This document shows positions 60,570 through 64,000 of a DNA stretch of 64,000 bases, piece after piece (within the stretch, counting starts at the first letter, position 1; every line of letters starts with the position of its first letter). The position numbers were made by a program, and so were the translations under genes. The stretch is from Chryseobacterium indologenes (lineage in GTDB: Bacteria > Bacteroidota > Bacteroidia > Flavobacteriales > Weeksellaceae). Location: the NCBI RefSeq assembly GCF_002025665.1, contig NZ_CP018786.1, positions 4,464,001 to 4,528,000 on the forward strand, written 5' to 3'. Under the pieces are notes generated by a model, which had not been told where the DNA came from, made no database searches, and saw only the letters and a program-made list of their open reading frames with translations.

Positions 60570-63500
60570 TTATTCTTTTTTTTGTTTTAAAACTTCCAAA
60601 ATAGGTACATCAATTATATCATTAGGTATAATAGGATTATCATCACTCATAATTGCAGCCCTTTCAAAATCATTAACCCCAATTTCCCATGCATTAATAA
60701 TATTAAGTTCCGTCTTTAAAATACCTAATTCTGGGAAAGGTGTCATGTTAAGATCATTATCAACATGAGCTGGGACAAGAAGGTATTTTTTAAATCTTTC
60801 ATAACCTGTAATCAACTTATCAATATTATCGCTATTATCAGGTGTCATTTTATGGAATTTTGAAGACTGAAAAATAAACTCCCCATCTTTAAACTCTTTT
60901 TTATCAATTTTTTTACTGATTAATACCTTATACCAATAAGGGTTTTCTTTATTTATACCCTTAATTATGGTTATAGATATTACATTATTTATATCACTTC
61001 TTCCATATTCTTTTATCCAATTTTCAAATATTTTTTTTGCTGCTTCTGCATTTTCGAAAGACAGTATAATCCCAAAAGGAATAGTTGACATTGCAAAACT
61101 TCCAAAAGCCCTCCATTCGGCTTTATCCCACAAATGCGAATCGATAACTGTTTCTGCTTTTATATTTTGATGAGTAATTTTATCTATGTTAGGCTTTTTT
61201 TCTTCTTCTTTTTCAATTGTGGTTTCTGATCTTACAATTTGAATTGGGTTGGATTTTCTTTTTAATATGTATTCTTGTGAATTATTTTTCCAATCTCTAA
61301 AAAAGTATTTCGGTTTTGAAGTTAGAATATTAGTTAAGAAATTTCGATGCTCTAAGATTAATGCTAATCTTTCTTGCACTTCATCATTTTTGTATAAATT
61401 TTCAAAGAATGTTTTATAGTCTTTAAAAACATAATTATTTCCAATTACTTGAATTACTAGCTCTTCTAATAATTTATGAATACTTTTTTTATCTAAACTA
61501 TCCCTCTTTTTTATAGATACTTTGATGGTATCTTTAACTTCAGAATTAATTTTAAAATCTCTATCAATTTCATCGTAATAAATATTTATATATATCTTTT
61601 CTGCTAAAGGAAATATTCCATCAAAACTAGTTGCCAAAAAAGATTCCAAATAAGCTAATATAGTTTCACTTAATATTAGAAGTGAATAGTCATCAGATGC
61701 AATTATATTTATTTTTGCACCTAAAATTTTGGCAGATAATACAACTTCTTCTTTATCTAAAAAATTGGTTTCATATGCAATTTGTTCTTTAAAAGGTTGA
61801 TTAGCTACTTTATTATAAAACTCCGAAAGCCTATCTTTAGTCAGGGATGTTTGTGATGAATCAAGTTCAATCAAATCCTCATTTCCTAATAAATATAAAG
61901 TAGTGTCACTACTTAACCATAATTCACTTTCATTTAATATGTCTGGCAAAAATTGTAATGAATTAAATTGTTCAAAAGAAATATTTGAAAGTCGTGTAGA
62001 AAGACAACCATCAATTAAGTTTTCAGTTGGCATTTCTTCAATTTCATCATCATTTTCATTTTGAAAATATTTTTTTAATACGCTAAATAATTCATACCAA
62101 CATAATATTACAGGCAACCTTCCAATAATAATTTCATTTCTTAAAAGCTGTTCAACACCTCTTAGAAATCGTGGATGGATAGTTCCCGTTGTATACCAAT
62201 TATTAGCATATAAATTAATAGCTGAAATTAAAGAATTATTAGCAGCCCAATATAGACCCAAATTTGAATATGCATTGCTTAAAAATAACAAACATAAATA
62301 AAATTCGTTTTGTGTTTCTTCCTTTGCAAGTTTTCTGACAGCTTTACCAAAAAAGATTAAACTGTCTTTATTAAGATTATTTTCAAGTTTTACTATTCCT
62401 CTATTCAAGTATCTTTTACCTGCAACTTTTTCTGAAACTCTTGAAGCTTCTATTTCTGCAATTACATCTGTTAAATCGTCAAATTCTTTATTTGCTGGAA
62501 GAACTTCGCTATATATATCAATGATTGTTTTCAATTGATCAAATGGTACATCCAGGTGATTTCTACTTTTTTCAAAATACTCTTTTAATTTTATTAAATC
62601 ATTAGAAACATCATTTTGTTGAACAATATTATTTGAAATATTTATGAAACATATGTAGAATTTAGAAAGTAATGCAGATGATGGTTTATTTTCATTCACA
62701 CTACATTCTTCTAACATTTCTAAAAACATTTTTTCAATAGAAAAAAAATCAATTTCAATAATCTCTTTTACCTCTTCTAAATTGGAGATTGTTTTAAGAA
62801 TATTATATAAATTCAAATAAAGTTCAATATTATCAATATTAGGTTCTTTATGAACAAGTAATCTGAATTGAGAAAATTCTTTAAAAAAATCCAAATAATC
62901 ATCATACCAATTAATAAGTGTCCAAGCCTTTTGATAATGTATTCTAATTATTTGTTGCGGATTATCCAGTTTATTGGCAAATTTCATTGCTCTTTCAAAT
63001 TTACCCAACACTTCGGCTTTGGGTAACTCTAACATTCTCGACAAAGTTGCACTCTCTAGGCAGTCTTCAACTAACTGGAAATCTACTTCAAAGTATCTAT
63101 CAGTCTTATTAATATTTTTCTCTAAGTCAGATAGCTCTTCAATTCTTTCTGCATCATTGGCTCCAATTACCTTTTCCTCTAAATAAACTGTAGATAAATT
63201 CAGACATTCTATAACATCATTTAGCAAATAATTAGAATAAACTTTTTCAATTATCCATTCTGCATCAAGTATAGTTAATTCAATATTATAATCTTTTTTT
63301 ATTTGATCTTGTGTTTCTTTTTTATTCTTGCTAGATATTTTTTGGTTCGAAAAGAAATATATTTTGGTATACCCTCTATTTGTACCTATAATACTTTTTA
63401 CGTCAGACTTAACTTTGGGCTTCCAATCTGTCTTAGCACTCATTGCAAATGCCCAATTCTCATTTTCATTCCACTTATTGTCACTAATAAACCATCTATC

Positions 63501-63779
63501 TGAAATAAAATTTGACACAGGATAGGTTTCAGAATCTGTTTTTCCATCCCCTCCACCTGTTGGTCCAACTTGGGGAATTAAATTGGGCGTTATCAACTTT
63601 TCCGCTAATCTCCTACAAAGAGTTTCAAAACTATCGTGTTTTTGATTTATAGAAATTTGGCTTATTTCATAGGCTAATTGTTCTCTGGGTAAGATTACTT
63701 TAGATTGAATTTTAGAGTCTGAAAAATACTCTGGTCTTCTTTTTCGATAATATTGTGAAGGAGTTGGAAATTTATTCAT
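60570..63779 (-). CDS. PD-(D/E)xK nuclease-type protein with long helical-repeat body (putative antiphage protein)
   Basis: 1069 residues from MNKFPTPSQYYR. Residues about 40-190 look like an Mrr/REase-type PD-(D/E)xK domain: SFETLCRRLAEKLI, GPTGGGDGKTDSET (Asp in GGGDG) and FAMSAKTDWKPKVKSDV (x-K motif), then YFFSNQKIS and LDAEWIIEKVY. The remainder is alpha-helical with TPR-like stretches, ending in an unknown domain that begins near 870. No P-loop ATPase is seen: GGGDGKT does not fit GxxxxGK(S/T). Nuclease plus sensor-like repeats is the layout of many single-gene defence proteins. A longer frame begins with a TTG codon five codons upstream. Function not proven. Confidence 0.6.
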   Translation of the reverse strand: MNKFPTPSQYYRKRRPEYFSDSKIQSKVILPREQLAYEISQISINQKHDSFETLCRRLAEKLITPNLIPQVGPTGGGDGKTDSETYPVSNFISDRWFISDNKWNENENWAFAMSAKTDWKPKVKSDVKSIIGTNRGYTKIYFFSNQKISSKNKKETQDQIKKDYNIELTILDAEWIIEKVYSNYLLNDVIECLNLSTVYLEEKVIGANDAERIEELSDLEKNINKTDRYFEVDFQLVEDCLESATLSRMLELPKAEVLGKFERAMKFANKLDNPQQIIRIHYQKAWTLINWYDDYLDFFKEFSQFRLLVHKEPNIDNIELYLNLYNILKTISNLEEVKEIIEIDFFSIEKMFLEMLEECSVNENKPSSALLSKFYICFINISNNIVQQNDVSNDLIKLKEYFEKSRNHLDVPFDQLKTIIDIYSEVLPANKEFDDLTDVIAEIEASRVSEKVAGKRYLNRGIVKLENNLNKDSLIFFGKAVRKLAKEETQNEFYLCLLFLSNAYSNLGLYWAANNSLISAINLYANNWYTTGTIHPRFLRGVEQLLRNEIIIGRLPVILCWYELFSVLKKYFQNENDDEIEEMPTENLIDGCLSTRLSNISFEQFNSLQFLPDILNESELWLSSDTTLYLLGNEDLIELDSSQTSLTKDRLSEFYNKVANQPFKEQIAYETNFLDKEEVVLSAKILGAKINIIASDDYSLLILSETILAYLESFLATSFDGIFPLAEKIYINIYYDEIDRDFKINSEVKDTIKVSIKKRDSLDKKSIHKLLEELVIQVIGNNYVFKDYKTFFENLYKNDEVQERLALILEHRNFLTNILTSKPKYFFRDWKNNSQEYILKRKSNPIQIVRSETTIEKEEEKKPNIDKITHQNIKAETVIDSHLWDKAEWRAFGSFAMSTIPFGIILSFENAEAAKKIFENWIKEYGRSDINNVISITIIKGINKENPYWYKVLISKKIDKKEFKDGEFIFQSSKFHKMTPDNSDNIDKLITGYERFKKYLLVPAHVDNDLNMTPFPELGILKTELNIINAWEIGVNDFERAAIMSDDNPIIPNDIIDVPILEVLKQKKE

Positions 63780-63841
63780 TTTATATGATTGCAAAAAATT
63801 GTAACTATTGCAAATTACAAATTATTACTAATGGAAAAAAT

Positions 63842-64000
63842 TTATTTATCCCACACTTTTTTAGTCAAATTCGGAGCATACCCAATCTCACGAATAAAAA
63901 TATCTCCAATCATTTTGCAAACAATATCCAAGTGTTGTTCTTTCACTATAATACAGTCATGTAGAGTAAATAGGGGGATTCTTCTTTTGAAAATATTATT
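63842..64000 (-). CDS. C-terminal 52 residues of an unrecognised protein (start outside window)
   Basis: The minus-strand frame is open to the right edge and ends at TAA 63844-63842. It reads RIPLFTLHDCIIVKEQHL and IREIGYAPNLTKKVW near the end. The strand-HDC-strand pattern is reminiscent of the HD(S/C/E) motif of polymerases of the Pol A/T7 RNA polymerase type, but this is a weak guess. Codon choice and composition look coding. 62 bp upstream of the nuclease gene on the same strand. Confidence 0.6.
   Translation of the reverse strand, partial: NNIFKRRIPLFTLHDCIIVKEQHLDIVCKMIGDIFIREIGYAPNLTKKVWDK

Noticed and set aside
60570..63779. Walker A motif in GPTGGGDGKTD
   Set aside because: The glycine five positions before GKT is missing (T instead); the context fits the Asp of an Mrr-like nuclease.
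63755..63964. Plus-strand frame of 69 codons at the right edge
   Set aside because: It overlaps the start of the nuclease gene and the minus-strand partial gene, which has a clearly protein-like sequence.

Overview
The window comes from a low-GC member of the Bacteroidota, class Flavobacteriia, most likely Chryseobacterium or a close relative. The support is Por-type (T9SS) C-terminal sorting domains, a tmRNA tag ending ALAA, the promoter form TTG-N18-20-TAnnTTTG (the Bacteroidota -33/-7 type) in front of many genes, and a protein repertoire (DUF5777, DUF3467, DUF4394, secreted proteins starting QVGINT) typical of that group.

Left part (1-16.7 kb), mostly single-gene metabolism and stress functions: the end of a purine nucleoside phosphorylase gene, a secreted thioredoxin-like protein, two GNAT acetyltransferases, DNA polymerase IV, a cytoplasmic GH13 alpha-amylase, an unannotated 55-residue cysteine-rich peptide, a type B carboxylesterase, an AraC regulator divergent from a cupin (manganese hydroxynitrile-lyase-like) and a zinc alcohol dehydrogenase, an HxlR regulator divergent from an NmrA-like reductase, and an NPP-type phosphodiesterase. 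A five-gene exported operon (DUF5777 barrel, cytochrome c-like lipoprotein, YceI, ankyrin, DOMON-T9SS) follows a Crp/Fnr-type regulator and carries a Crp-like palindrome at the class II position.

Middle part (16.8-50.5 kb): all on the minus strand, the ancient translation/transcription block is present in the order known from E. coli: tRNA-Thr(TGT)-Tyr-Gly-Thr(GGT), tuf, tRNA-Trp, secE, nusG, rplKAJL, rpoBC. Three inserts split it: a CzcA-type metal efflux system with a two-component regulator plus a DUF4394 lipoprotein (37.5-47.2 kb), three tandem secreted paralogs (33.0-34.9 kb), and three genes for surface or unknown proteins (25.9-30.3 kb). The pieces carry their own promoters and terminators. 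The tRNA trio Thr-Tyr-Gly is tandemly duplicated. hpf, xerC, rpsU and ssrA lie upstream.

Right part (50.5-64 kb): an AT-rich accessory region begins directly after the 3' end of the tmRNA gene. It holds an ArdA antirestriction protein, an AlbA_2 (Schlafen-type) protein, a PIN-like protein, a seven-gene secreted cassette (an RHS-core protein with a toxin-like tail, a small membrane protein as possible immunity factor, and two related proteins with a transglutaminase-like Cys-His-Asp triad), a 300-bp non-coding stretch that can fold as a pseudoknot, a 1069-residue PD-(D/E)xK nuclease with a helical-repeat body that looks like an antiphage protein, and the end of one more gene at the right edge. 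No integrase is in view, so the far boundary of any element lies outside the window.
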